Shown: positions 34,401 to 43,036 of the stretch, one piece after another
Layout: each line of letters starts with the position of its first letter
How positions within the stretch are numbered: position 1 is the first letter of the stretch
Origin: Ostrinia nubilalis
Taxonomy: Eukaryota; Arthropoda; Insecta; Lepidoptera; Crambidae
NCBI RefSeq assembly: GCF_963855985.1
Contig: NC_087111.1
Coordinates: 811,001 to 875,000, forward strand
Direction: 5' to 3'
DNA: 64,000 nucleotides
The notes under the pieces: model-generated
Database searches by the model: none
What the model was told of the DNA's origin: nothing
Seen by the model: only the letters and a program-made list of their open reading frames with translations
Position numbers and translations under genes: made by a program

Positions 34401-36019
34401 ATTATCCCTAAAGCTTTGAAGTTTGAAAGGGAAGCTTTGGATCATTCTCTCAAAAATACCCATAGAGTACTGTAGATGTTATAAAAAATCATGTATAGCC
34501 AATAGTAGCCAACCTCTTTTTGCACCGTTTTATTCAGAATTTATTCCTCTTAACTCTACGCTATAGAATGGTACCTAGGTACGCTAAAGACTATAAAGGT
34601 TAACTAGGTAAATATTGACACCATTAATTCAGAACTGCCTAAAACGCAACTCTTTAAGTTTTTGTATTGTAAAGTAATAGTAAAAGTCGTTTGCTAATTA
34701 ATTTATCGATTGCAAAGCAACTAAAGAAAGATAATTTTAAGCTAAATTAAAAACTAATCAGTTTGTCAGGCCTGGGACAAAAATTTTGGCGAATTCAAAG
34801 GAGCTACTGGGACACCTTGAAAATGTAGTTTTTTAAAGAATTTGGTTTTATTGTGGACTGATGTTAATTTAGTTCCTAATTTTTTTTTATGCATAACAAG
34901 GCAGGTATTTGACCACAATCGCACCTGGTGTTAAGTGGGATGCAGTCTAGGATGGTACATTATCTGCTCTGTAAGTTTATTTGTAAATATTTGCAGCACC
35001 TACACCCGCGCCCCCGCCTCAATGGATAAACGACATGAAGGTGTTCATCAAGAATCTGGTGGAGAAATACGGAAGGAGCAAACTGGACGAGCATTTGAAG
35101 CCCGTTATAAAATGTAAGCTCCATATTTAGTTGATTAATTAAATATCCTAGATTTAACATTTCAAGCACCAGACCAGGACACCAGACCACGTGGTAGATC
35201 ACCAATGAGATGGACGGACCAGATCAAGGCCGCAACTAAATGTTCGATTAGCGAAAGTGCTCGGAAAGCTGCAGTCCGCGAGGAATGGCGCCGTATTGCG
35301 AGGAACATCACTCATCGTGATTCACAATGATAACCACGACCACGACAAGAGTGTACCGACTGAGAAGAAGAAGAACATTTCAAGAAACATTTAGCATCCA
35401 CCACCGATTTTTGGTTGGCTGATAGTTGGGTCGTGCTGTTAGGATCAGTATGGAGATGTATGAAATTGCGCACATTACACCGATTTGGTATCGGCCGATT
35501 CTTCGTACAAATTGGAATCGAGCTCTACTATCGGCCAACTAAAAGTCGGTGGTGGGCACAGACCACCAGGCTTAGGCAGTACCAGCAAAATACAGAACAG
35601 TATTTTTTCTTATTCTTATTATATGGGTGGGTTAGTTTGGAAGTTTTATAAAAATATTTTTGTTCCAGATGTGGAAAAGCTACACAACGTTTATATTAAG
35701 GATATTGATGGTAAGATCCATTTTAATTATCTACATAGTCTGTTTGGTAACTTAAATTATTAAAAGCAAATAAATAGGTAATATTCCAGTGATTAAATAT
35801 CCCAGATTAATCATTGTTTATTTTTTCAGTCGATGAATTTGGTAAGTCAAATTTTATTATTTACTAAATCAACTACCTATCTATTTAATTAGTCTTTTTA
35901 ATAATAATTCACACTTCGAATAGAAATGTTTAGAATTATTAAGTTATTTACACTAATTTTTAATTACAGGTGAAGTTATAATAAACTACGCGGAGAGACC
36001 TAGCAGTATACTTGGATAA
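31499..36019 (+). CDS. Unrecognised predicted secreted protein, twelve small exons, duplicated module
   Basis: No family recognised. Exons by splice consensus and phase: 31499-31531, 31604-31655, 32196-32264, 33049-33174, 33773-33811, 33886-33897, 33981-34028, 34252-34263, 34997-35113, 35669-35710, 35830-35841, 35970-36019 (TAA). Together 612 nt, 203 residues, no internal stop. Intron 1 is phase 0 and all ten others are phase 1. The first 14-18 residues (MIFVFTGFLLLVFLENA) look like a signal peptide. Exons 4-7 and 9-12 encode two related modules: each opens with W followed by LVxxYG, has a Lys-rich helix, and closes with G-x-x-x-I-N-Y. A Pro-rich linker (PPTPAPPPQW) separates them. Three exons are only 12 nt, which is why no long open frame is visible. 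A poly(A) signal AATAAA lies at 36087-36092. The join of exon 3 uses a weaker donor (GTATAG). Function unknown; a hemolymph or secretory-tissue protein is one guess. Confidence 0.78.
31683..31945 (-). mobile_element. Retrotransposon 3' end with (CATC)n, second family
   Basis: (ATC)n, TCCACTGCTGGACTATGAGC, TAAGTCGCCTCTTACGACAC and CACCACACGGCT; a common lepidopteran LINE tail. In intron 2 of the microexon gene. Confidence 0.65.
32546..32553 (-). terminator. Pol III terminator of tRNA-Val
   Basis: Eight T in a row on the minus strand, six bases after the mature tRNA 3' end; T4 or longer is the standard Pol III stop signal. Confidence 0.8.
32559..32631 (-). tRNA. tRNA-Val (anticodon CAC)
   Basis: Complete cloverleaf on the minus strand, 73 nt with discriminator A. 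Acceptor stem GTTTCCG pairs with CGGAAAC. The A box is TAGTGTAGCGG and the B box GGTTCGATCCC. The anticodon stem TGTGC/GCACA encloses the loop TTCACAC, giving anticodon CAC. A run of eight T (plus-strand A, 32546-32553) follows the 3' end as a Pol III terminator. All four stems pair well, so this looks like a working gene rather than a SINE head. It lies antisense within intron 3 of the microexon gene. Confidence 0.95.
33221..33345 (-). mobile_element. RTE 3' tail in microexon-gene intron 4
   Basis: CGTTCGTTCGTTTCAGCC, AATGACATCTGCTGCTGGAC, GCGCCGCCCGCATCCCGG. Confidence 0.8.
34110..34205. mobile_element. TIR MITE fragment (family of 4079-4203)
   Basis: TGCCCGTTTTCACCATCAAT and AATTTTTAAGTGAACCCT, then TCATAGGGTCACTTAAAAAT; right end incomplete. 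Confidence 0.65.
34885..34957 (-). mobile_element. Jockey-like 3' end (family of 42613-42912)
   Basis: Minus-strand: TTATGCATAACAAGGCAGG, TTGACCACAATCGCACC, GATGGTACAT. In intron 8 of the microexon gene. Confidence 0.8.
35160..35372 (+). mobile_element. Non-LTR retrotransposon C-terminus, third family
   Basis: Encodes RPRGRSPMRWTDQIKA, then ARKAAVREEWRRIARNITH and a stop, the usual end of lepidopteran endonuclease-reverse transcriptase proteins, then GAAGAAGAAGAA. In intron 9 of the microexon gene. Confidence 0.75.
35476..35560 (+). repeat. Dispersed repeat shared with 18219-18300
   Basis: CACCGATTTGGTATCGGCCG to ACTATCGGCCAACTAAAAGT. Confidence 0.65.
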
Positions 36020-36086
36020 AAAATTAATAGCCTACTGTAAAAAAACTGTCAACATACAGAAGATGTTCAAAATTTACTCAAATTTG

Positions 36087-36092
36087 AATAAA
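36087..36092 (+). promoter_or_regulatory. Poly(A) signal of the microexon gene
   Basis: AATAAA 68 bases after the TAA stop at 36017-36019, in AT-rich sequence; the only such signal before the next repeat. Confidence 0.55.
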
Positions 36093-36191
36093 AACATGAA
36101 TTACTTTGCGTGGTTTCATTTTGAAATAGTTATCATGACTGCAGCATTCAAAGTAACGTATAAGTTTCTTCATTCTATAATTTTATCATTA

Positions 36192-36308
36192 GGCTGAGTT
36201 GCACCACCTAACTTTGACCGTAACTATGACGATAACCGGTGTCTTTGTATGGAGTTTGACAGATTTTCGACGTTTGTCAAAGTTAAAGTAAGATGGTGCA
36301 ACCCAGCC
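36192..36308. mobile_element. Harbinger-like MITE
   Basis: Ends GGCTGAGTTGCACCACC and GGTGCAACCCAGCC, flanked by TTA on both sides (36189-36191 and 36309-36311). Confidence 0.8.
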
Positions 36309-36867
36309 TTAATATTAATTCCCATATCTGCTACTCGTAGTTTACATTAATCATTTTATGTTGTTTAAATTAATTAGATAATTCCGGTGCAATCGCAGCG
36401 CTGTCATCGAAATGAATGGCTACATCCAATTAATAGGTGGCACTAGAATACAAATGACTTCATTAGCTGAAGTTATGGCGCTCCTGTAAATATTTGTAAT
36501 TAGAACGTTTCGAACAGTGCAAAGTTCTAAAAACAAAAGAATTAATAAGAACTCAAACTTACCTAAATTGGAGTGGTTGGTACGCCTGGAAAGCGCAACT
36601 GAAACAAATAAAGGTTCTATTTATATGATGTAACGATGTAAGTAATAAGTGTAGGGAATGACAAGCACTAAAAACATAACCCTCCTCCTGGCGCATTCGG
36701 GTAAAAAGTAATACAACTTAGTTGACAAATTTTGAGATATTAAGAGATGGCGTTGTGCGGTTTTAATTCGCGATATCGCTATTGTCTAGTTCAGTGTTCC
36801 AAAACAGTGTTACAAACCTTTGTTTGTCACCTGTCATCCGCTTTGCAATGGAGGGAAGTCGAACCTT

Positions 36868-37022
36868 AATTTCGAACTCCTCCTATGTTCTTCTGATTAA
36901 TTTCGTTGCGGGTCCAATGACAGTTTAACTTTCCCCCGGGACAAATTTGACCTTCATTGGTTGGGTTTTTGTGGCGGTCAAGCTGTAGATGTAGAGGAAC
37001 GAGAGGTGGGAATAGTCCCGTA
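36868..37022 (+). repeat. Unclassified repeat, copy 1 of 2
   Basis: TTTCGTTGCGGGTCCAATG, CAGTTTAACTTTCCCCCGGG to GGGAATAGTCCCGTA; second copy at 41825-41990. No terminal inverted repeat seen. Confidence 0.6.
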
Positions 37023-37025
37023 GTT

Positions 37026-37204
37026 CAGTGTTCCGCAAATGGTGTACCGCGGCGTCCGCGGCACACTGGTGTACTTACCGTGGTCATTAGATGGTGTGCC
37101 TTGGAAAAATAAGATTATCTTATTTGTAGGAATTAAGTAAGGGTAATTAATAAATGTTCATTTTTCTAGATGTAACTTCAACACAAAATAATTGCGGAAC
37201 ACTG
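37026..37204. mobile_element. hAT-like MITE
   Basis: Ends CAGTGTTCCGCAA and TTGCGGAACACTG. No clear 8-bp duplication in the flanks. Confidence 0.55.
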
Positions 37205-37304
37205 GTCTAAAGTTTTCGTTGTTTTGATAAAGTAACGGTACGGTTCCATTACAGATAGTCTGGACTCATTTAATAACTCATAGCTTCAATCTCCAAATCA
37301 TATT

Positions 37305-37577
37305 TATCCTAATAGGATGTTTGCGTTTCATTATCCCCATTACACCCACACCCACATAAACAAGGTCCTTTTAATCCCTGAACCTTGGACTGAATCAAAA
37401 GCCGCCTGCAGCTGTTTACTGACGACAATCTCGTCCCCATCAAGCGGGACGGGGACGGGGACGGGGAGCAAATTACACGAGATCACCGCAATCTGCACTG
37501 GTCCCGCGGACTTATTTAATTCTTTCGAAATTCGTTTCCAGGGACGGACTGAGAACTATTTTAGAGGGATTAGTTAG
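37305..37577 (+). repeat. Duplicated segment, copy 1
   Basis: CCTAATAGGATGTTTGCG to GAGAACTATTTTAGAGGG. Second copy at 37780-37957 and 40673-40745, split by the RTE insertion. Contains (GGGGAC)n. Confidence 0.8.
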
Positions 37578-37745
37578 GAGGACTAGCGGCCGCCCGCGAC
37601 TTCGTCGTACGCGTGGATCCCGTTTTACCCCCTTTGGGGTAGAGTTTCGTAAAAGCGGATGCCTACGTCATAACATCTACCTGCATGCCAAATTTCAGCC
37701 CAGTGGTTTGGGCTGTGCGTTGATAGATCACTATATAAGTCACCT
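37578..37745 (-). repeat. Lepidopteran short interspersed repeat
   Basis: ACTAGCGGCCGCCCGCGACT to ACTATATAAGTCACC, minus-strand orientation, between the two copies of the duplicated segment. Confidence 0.6.
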
Positions 37746-37957
37746 TTGAGTTCAACCTCAGAGTCATATTATTAATTTTATCTTAATAGGATGTTTGTAT
37801 TTCATTCTCCCCATTGACCCACATAAACAAGGTCCTTTTAATCCCTGAACCTTGGACTGAATCAAAAGCCGCCTGCAGCTGTTTACAGACGACAATCTCG
37901 TCCCCATCAAACGGGACGGGGACGGGGAGCAAATTACACAAGATCACCGCAATCTGC

Positions 37958-38555
37958 TATTTCCGGGAGGGCGACCAGCAGTCCCAGGGTGGTGTCGGGT
38001 TTATCGTCCACAAGTCCCTTGTCAACAACGTGGTCCAGATCGAGAGTGTTTCGGCGAGGGTAGTGTACCTGATACTCAGAATCACCAAACGGTATTCGCT
38101 GAAGGTCATACAGGTATACGCACCGACCACGGAACACCCCGACGACGAAGTGGAGACCATGTATGAGGATATTTCCAGAGCCATACATGGCTCCCGGTCC
38201 CATTTTACCGTTGTGATGGGGGACTTCAACGCGAAGCTAGGTAAACGAAGCGATAATGAGCCGAAAGTGGGGCAATTTGGGTACGGAGAGAGGAACGCAC
38301 GTGGCCAACTGCTGGCTGGCTTTATGGAGAGGGAGGGCCTCTTTATGATGAACTCCTTCTTCAGAAAGCCAAAACAGCGAAAGTGGACATGGCTGCATCC
38401 CAATGGCGCTACAAAAAATGAGATAGACTTCATCTTGTCGACGAAGAAGCATAGGTATATTCAATGATGTCTCTGTGATCAATTCGGTCAAAACAGGAAG
38501 CGATCACCGAATGGTAAGAGGCACATTGAATATCAGACCCAAGCTCGAGAGATGA
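37958..38555 (+). pseudogene. RTE endonuclease domain, truncated and frameshifted
   Basis: C-terminal two thirds of an apurinic-type endonuclease. Visible motifs are GGVGFIVHKS, QVYAPT, the catalytic GDFNAKLG, FGYGERNARG, RKWTWLHPNG with NEIDFIL, and after a frameshift near 38460 the terminal SDHRMVRG. The N-terminal catalytic part is lost by 5' truncation. A TGA at 38553-38555 separates it from the reverse transcriptase, which continues in the same frame, so the parent element probably had one long polyprotein. Confidence 0.85.
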
Positions 38556-38570
38556 GATGATGAGCTACTG

Positions 38571-40649
38571 ATGAAGTCTACGCTCCGCCCAGCGCCCATC
38601 CAACTCCAAAACCCCGAAAGCTTTCAGCTCGAGTTGCAAAATCGTTTCGAATGCCTAGGAGACTGCGAAAATGTGGACAAATACAATGACAGGTTCGTGG
38701 AAATTGTCCAAACGACTGGGTCTAAGTTCTTTAAAACCCGTCGTTCAAAAGGAACCAAAAAGATCTCTGACCTCACCAATCAACTCATGGAAGAGAGACG
38801 GAACTTGGTTCTGCAGTCCTCTGAAGATGCTGCTCAGTATCGGCGCCTTAACAGACAGATCTCCAAGTCTTTGACTCGCGACCTACGCCAATTTAATACA
38901 GACCGTATTAAAGAGGCGATTGAGCGAAACAAGGGCTCTAAAGTGTTCGCAAGAGATCTGTCTGTTGGCCAAAGTCAACTGACCAAGCTGAAGACAGAGG
39001 ATGGCAGAGCCATTTCGTCGGGGCCGGAGATATTGGAAGAGGTCGAGAAGTTCTACGGACAATTATACACGAGTGTACGTGCACCTGTCACAAATCTAGC
39101 CGAAGACCCAAGAGCTAGACTGACCCGACACTATACCGAAGATATCCCGGACGTCAGTCTGTACGAGATTAGAATGGCTCTCAAACAGCTGAAGAACAAC
39201 AAGGCACCGGGTGATGATGGAATCACGGCTGAGCTTTTGAAGGCAGGCGGAACGCCGGTACTGAGGGCTCTTCAGAAGCTGTTCAATTCCGTCATCCTCG
39301 AAGGAAAAACGCCTACGACATGGCACAGAAGTGTGGTGGTACTCTTCTTCAAAAAAGGTGACAAAACCTTATTGAAGAATTATAGACCCATCTCACTTCT
39401 GAGCCATGTCTACAAGCTGTTTTCAAGAGTCATTACGAATCGTCTCGCTCGCAGGCTCGACGACTTCCAGCCTCCCGAACAAGCCGGTTTCCGAAAAGGC
39501 TTTAGTACCATAGACCACATACATACGCTAAGGCAGATTACACAGAAGACCGAGGAGTATAATCAACCACTTTGCCTGGCGTTTGTGGATTATGAGAAAG
39601 CCTTCGATTCGGTCGAGACCTGGGCAGTGCTACAGTCTCTCCAAAGGTGCCAAATTGACTATCGATATATCGAAGTGTTGAGGGGTTTGTACAAAAACGC
39701 CACAATGTCGGTCCGCCTCCAGGATCGGGATTCGAAACCTATCCAGTTGCAGCGAGGGGTAAGACAGGGAGACGTCATATCTCCAAAACTGTTTACCACC
39801 GCCCTGGAAGATGTCTTCAAGCTTCTGGACTGGAACGGATTTGGCATAAATATCAACGGCGAGTACATCACCCACCTTCGATTCGCGGACGATATCGTAG
39901 TCATGGCTGAGACCTTGGAGGATCTAGGCACAATGCTCGATGGCCTCAGTAGAGCCTCTCAACAAGTGGGCCTCAGAATGAACATGGACAAGACAAAAAT
40001 CATGTCTAATGTCCGTGTTGCACCCACTCCTCTGAAGGTTGGAGACTCTACACTCGAAGTTGTCGACAATTATGTATACCTGGGACAAACAGTCCAGTTA
40101 GGTAGGTCCAACTTCGAGAAAGAGGTCAATCGTCGAATCCAACTCGGATGGGCAGCGTTCGGGAAGCTTCGCCATATACTCATGTCCGAAATACCGCAGT
40201 GTCTCAAGACGAAAGTCTTCGAGCAGTGTGTGTTGCCAGTGTTGACATATGGATCCGAAACGTGGTCGCTTACTATGGGCCTCATAAGGAGGCTCAAGGT
40301 CACCCAAAGGGCGATGGAGCGGGCTATGCTCGGAGTTTCCCTGCGTGATCGAATCAGAAATGAGGAGATCCGTAGGAGAACCAAAGTAACCGACATAGCT
40401 CGCAGAATTGCTAAAATCAAGTGGCAGTGGGCGGGGCACATAGCTCGTAGAGACGATGGCCGTTGGGGCAGGAAAGTTCTCGAGTGGCGACCACGGGCTG
40501 GAAAACGTAGCGTGGGCAGGCCTCCTACTAGGTGGACCGACGATCTGGTAAAGGTCGCGGGAAGAGCCTGGATGCGGGCAGCGCAGGACCGTTCATTGTG
40601 GAAAACCTTGGGGGAGGCCTTTGTCCAGCGGTGGACGTCATTTGGCTGA
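38571..40649 (+). CDS. RTE reverse transcriptase, 692 codons open
   Basis: Reverse transcriptase of the RTE-type element; it copies element RNA into DNA at a nicked target. The frame is uninterrupted. Seen in order: N-terminal helical region; fingers with NNKAPGDDGITAELLK; PISLLSHVYKLFSRVI; QAGFRKGFSTIDHI; VDYEKAFDSV (first catalytic Asp); RGVRQGDVISPKLF; RFADDIVV with the catalytic pair Asp440-Asp441; LGQTVQL; and the lepidopteran C-terminal block TKVTDIARRIAKIKWQWAGH to VQRWTSFG. The ATG at 38571 is simply the first after the internal stop and is probably not the original start. With the endonuclease truncated, this copy should not be autonomous. Confidence 0.9.
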   Translation: MKSTLRPAPIQLQNPESFQLELQNRFECLGDCENVDKYNDRFVEIVQTTGSKFFKTRRSKGTKKISDLTNQLMEERRNLVLQSSEDAAQYRRLNRQISKSLTRDLRQFNTDRIKEAIERNKGSKVFARDLSVGQSQLTKLKTEDGRAISSGPEILEEVEKFYGQLYTSVRAPVTNLAEDPRARLTRHYTEDIPDVSLYEIRMALKQLKNNKAPGDDGITAELLKAGGTPVLRALQKLFNSVILEGKTPTTWHRSVVVLFFKKGDKTLLKNYRPISLLSHVYKLFSRVITNRLARRLDDFQPPEQAGFRKGFSTIDHIHTLRQITQKTEEYNQPLCLAFVDYEKAFDSVETWAVLQSLQRCQIDYRYIEVLRGLYKNATMSVRLQDRDSKPIQLQRGVRQGDVISPKLFTTALEDVFKLLDWNGFGININGEYITHLRFADDIVVMAETLEDLGTMLDGLSRASQQVGLRMNMDKTKIMSNVRVAPTPLKVGDSTLEVVDNYVYLGQTVQLGRSNFEKEVNRRIQLGWAAFGKLRHILMSEIPQCLKTKVFEQCVLPVLTYGSETWSLTMGLIRRLKVTQRAMERAMLGVSLRDRIRNEEIRRRTKVTDIARRIAKIKWQWAGHIARRDDGRWGRKVLEWRPRAGKRSVGRPPTRWTDDLVKVAGRAWMRAAQDRSLWKTLGEAFVQRWTSFG

Positions 40650-40745
40650 AACGAACGAAGACCGCAATCTGCACTGGTCCCGCGGACTTATTTAATTCTT
40701 TCGAAATTTGTTTCCAGTGACGGACTGGGAACGATGTTAGAGGGA

Positions 40746-41820
40746 TTAATGAAACTTAAAGTTTAGCATAAATGACGCCAATATTAAGGCTAAATGAAAT
40801 AAATATTATGTTGTGTGTTAACTTGAGAAAATTAAGTGATGAAGTAATTAAAAGTAAAGAGTCGATTTGCAACATTAGGTTAAATATTTTTGTTTTGGAA
40901 ATATTAAGTAACGTTTATTTATGTCTGGTATGGATCACAATCTCAGCAGAGGGATCATATAGCTGCCACCTAGGGGTAGTGAACTTACACGGCAAAAAAA
41001 GTCTTGTTTACTGGAGACTGCATGCGCTTGTTAGAATTTTGGGCATTAGTCATTTGTAAGTTAGGCAATATTAATGTATTAAAGCAGATTCTTTAATTAA
41101 TAAAGTTACCACAAAAAAAGAATAATAATAAGCAAAATCTATCATAAAATACTTTATGTTATATTCCTATCATATCGTATTATACCGTGGAAATATATAG
41201 GACTATAATACTGTAGTTTAATAAATAAGCAAGTTCCAAATTAAAAATCCAATTATAAATTCAAATAGTTTATTCAGTAATTTATGTAGATATATTCTAA
41301 CACGCTCAATATTATATTGAGTTCGGACATAAAGATCAGTTGACATAGCTTGACTTGCAAACTTGCAATTATTGGTATTTTTCGTGCCCAATCAAAAAGT
41401 TGAAGCTGCAAGACTTTGATCTGTCTTTTTTTTTTATTATCTTTTAGTAAAATTTCAGTGACTCTACTACTGAAATATTTCTAAATCCGTCCCCGTTTTA
41501 CAAGGCGGTTCACAATTCTCGCTTCGGCCGCGGGCTGCACACCAGTAGCTATAAAGGAAAATTTGCGCCAACGCAAGATTGCACGATAACATGGAAATAT
41601 CCAGGTTTTACGACTAAAATGCTCTCGGCATGGCGGTTTTTTAGAGACAAATTAAAGTAAGTCATATTTGAATGGAGCCTTCTTGACACAATAAGTAGGT
41701 AGGTACTCGTAGCTATAAGGGGCTGTGAAAACGTAGACACATTTTGTACTGTAACGGCATACCGTTACAGAAACCCGAAAATATGACCTACCTATTCCCT
41801 ACTGTAATATTATTTACCTT
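40746..41820. other. AT-rich spacer
   Basis: No gene, RNA or clear repeat seen. Confidence 0.4.
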
Positions 41821-41824
41821 AACT

Positions 41825-41990
41825 TCGAACTCCTCATACACAAAGAACATAGGTTCTTCTGATTAATTTCGTTGCGGGTCCAATGACAGTTTAACTTTCC
41901 CCCGGGACAAACTTGACCTTCACTTATTCGCGGTCAAGCTGTAAATCCTGGCTACATAGGAGTTGCAGTGGTGGGGAATAGTCCCGTACT
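41825..41990 (+). repeat. Unclassified repeat, copy 2 of 2
   Basis: Matches 36868-37022 from TTCGTTGCGGGTCCAATG to GGGAATAGTCCCGTA. Confidence 0.6.
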
Positions 41991-42190
41991 GTAATATTAT
42001 AAATGCGAAAGTAACTCTATATGTCACGTTTTCACCACTGAACTGATTTTGATGAAAGGTATAGAGATAGTTTGAGTCCCAGGGAAACGACTTAGGATTA
42101 GGATTTTATACCGGTTTTTGAAACAGGGACGCGCGAGATAAAGTTTTAATGTCAGACAAAATTTCAAAGTTAGTTTTTGATGAGTACCTA
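41991..42190 (+). repeat. Lepidopteran short interspersed repeat
   Basis: AATATTATAAATGCGAAAGT, GAGATAGTTTGAGTCCC, GGGACGCGCGAGATAAAG. Confidence 0.7.
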
Positions 42191-42612
42191 CAATCTACAT
42201 AGATAAAACTCCCAAAAGACGCATTTAAACTGCTATTTTCACGACAAAGCCATCCCCTCTTACATCAAGCCTCTCTACGTTTCATTGTAAAGGCATGTTA
42301 CGGTTAAATTATCGCCTCGGATACGATTGACTCGTTCACAATAGCACGTACACTCACGAGCAAGGAAATACACGATAGCACATCAAGCTTCACACAATGG
42401 CGTCTTAACTCGTTGTGATAAGGAGTATTTTGCAACAAAAATGTATAGGCGAATGTGCTGTGCGTTATATAACGTTATCGAGAACCAAGAGGCTGTCATG
42501 TCAGGGCGTTTACTTTGACTGTACGTTGCAGAGCAAGTGACTGTTCAGTTACGTGCATTGGTTTGGAAACATAAGAGGAAATATCAATATGAGGCGATCG
42601 ATGAAATAAAAG

Positions 42613-42912
42613 ATGAAAGGCATACAAGTAGGTTATCGGGGAACCAGACGCAGGTTAGCGTACCATCCCTATATTGTTGACATTCCACCAACTCGCACTA
42701 AGCGTTTCGATGACTCTTTTATAATGCGAACAGCTAGGGACTGGAATTCGTTGCCTGCTGCTGTCTTTCCCGAAGACCATAATCCGGGCCTTTTCAAGGC
42801 GAGAGTGAATAGGCACTTACAGGGCAGATATGTACCATCCTAGACTGCATCCCACTTAACATCAGGTGCGTGCGATTGTGGTCAAATACCTGCCTTGTTA
42901 TGCATAAAAAAA
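42613..42912 (+). mobile_element. Jockey-like retrotransposon 3' end
   Basis: Encodes RRRLAYHPYIVDIPPTRTKR, then RTARDWNSLPAAVFPEDHN and LQGRYVPS stop, the C-terminus of a jockey-type reverse transcriptase, then the 3' UTR and GCATAAAAAAA. Confidence 0.82.
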
Positions 42913-43036
42913 GGTATCGGAGTTTTAAAGTGAACAATTACTTTCGGTAGTTATTTCCCTTATTTCCAGACAAACAAAAGGGTACTATTTCCCGGGAAGA
43001 AATGACAGGATCAAAATTGCCATGCTCGAAACTTGA

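Larger units (their letters stand above)
37958..40660 (+). mobile_element. RTE-type non-LTR retrotransposon, 5'-truncated, near intact
   Basis: Flanked by a 12-bp direct repeat ACCGCAATCTGC (37946-37957 and 40661-40672), the target-site duplication. It begins inside the endonuclease domain and ends with GGCTGAAACGAACGAAG, the (ACGA)-type tail seen on many short copies in the window. It holds an endonuclease part and a 692-codon reverse transcriptase frame. Two lesions separate them: an indel near 38455-38463 and a TGA at 38553-38555. Confidence 0.92.
37780..40745 (+). repeat. Duplicated segment, copy 2, split by RTE
   Basis: Same order as 37305-37577 but with the 2.7 kb RTE element inserted at ACCGCAATCTGC. 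Confidence 0.8.

Noticed and set aside
35680..35860. EF-hand calcium loop in the second module (DIDVDEFGEV)
   Set aside because: Acidic residues resemble an EF-hand, but Gly and the final Glu are not at the right spacing, and the first module lacks the pattern.
37957..38433. Open reading frame of about 158 codons antisense to the RTE endonuclease
   Set aside because: It is a shadow of the endonuclease coding strand; no family motif and opposite to the element. The same applies to antisense frames at 40070-40441 and 61111-61425.
42185..42612. Gene candidate between the short interspersed repeat and the jockey-like end
   Set aside because: No open frame or splice pattern of note; moderate GC only.
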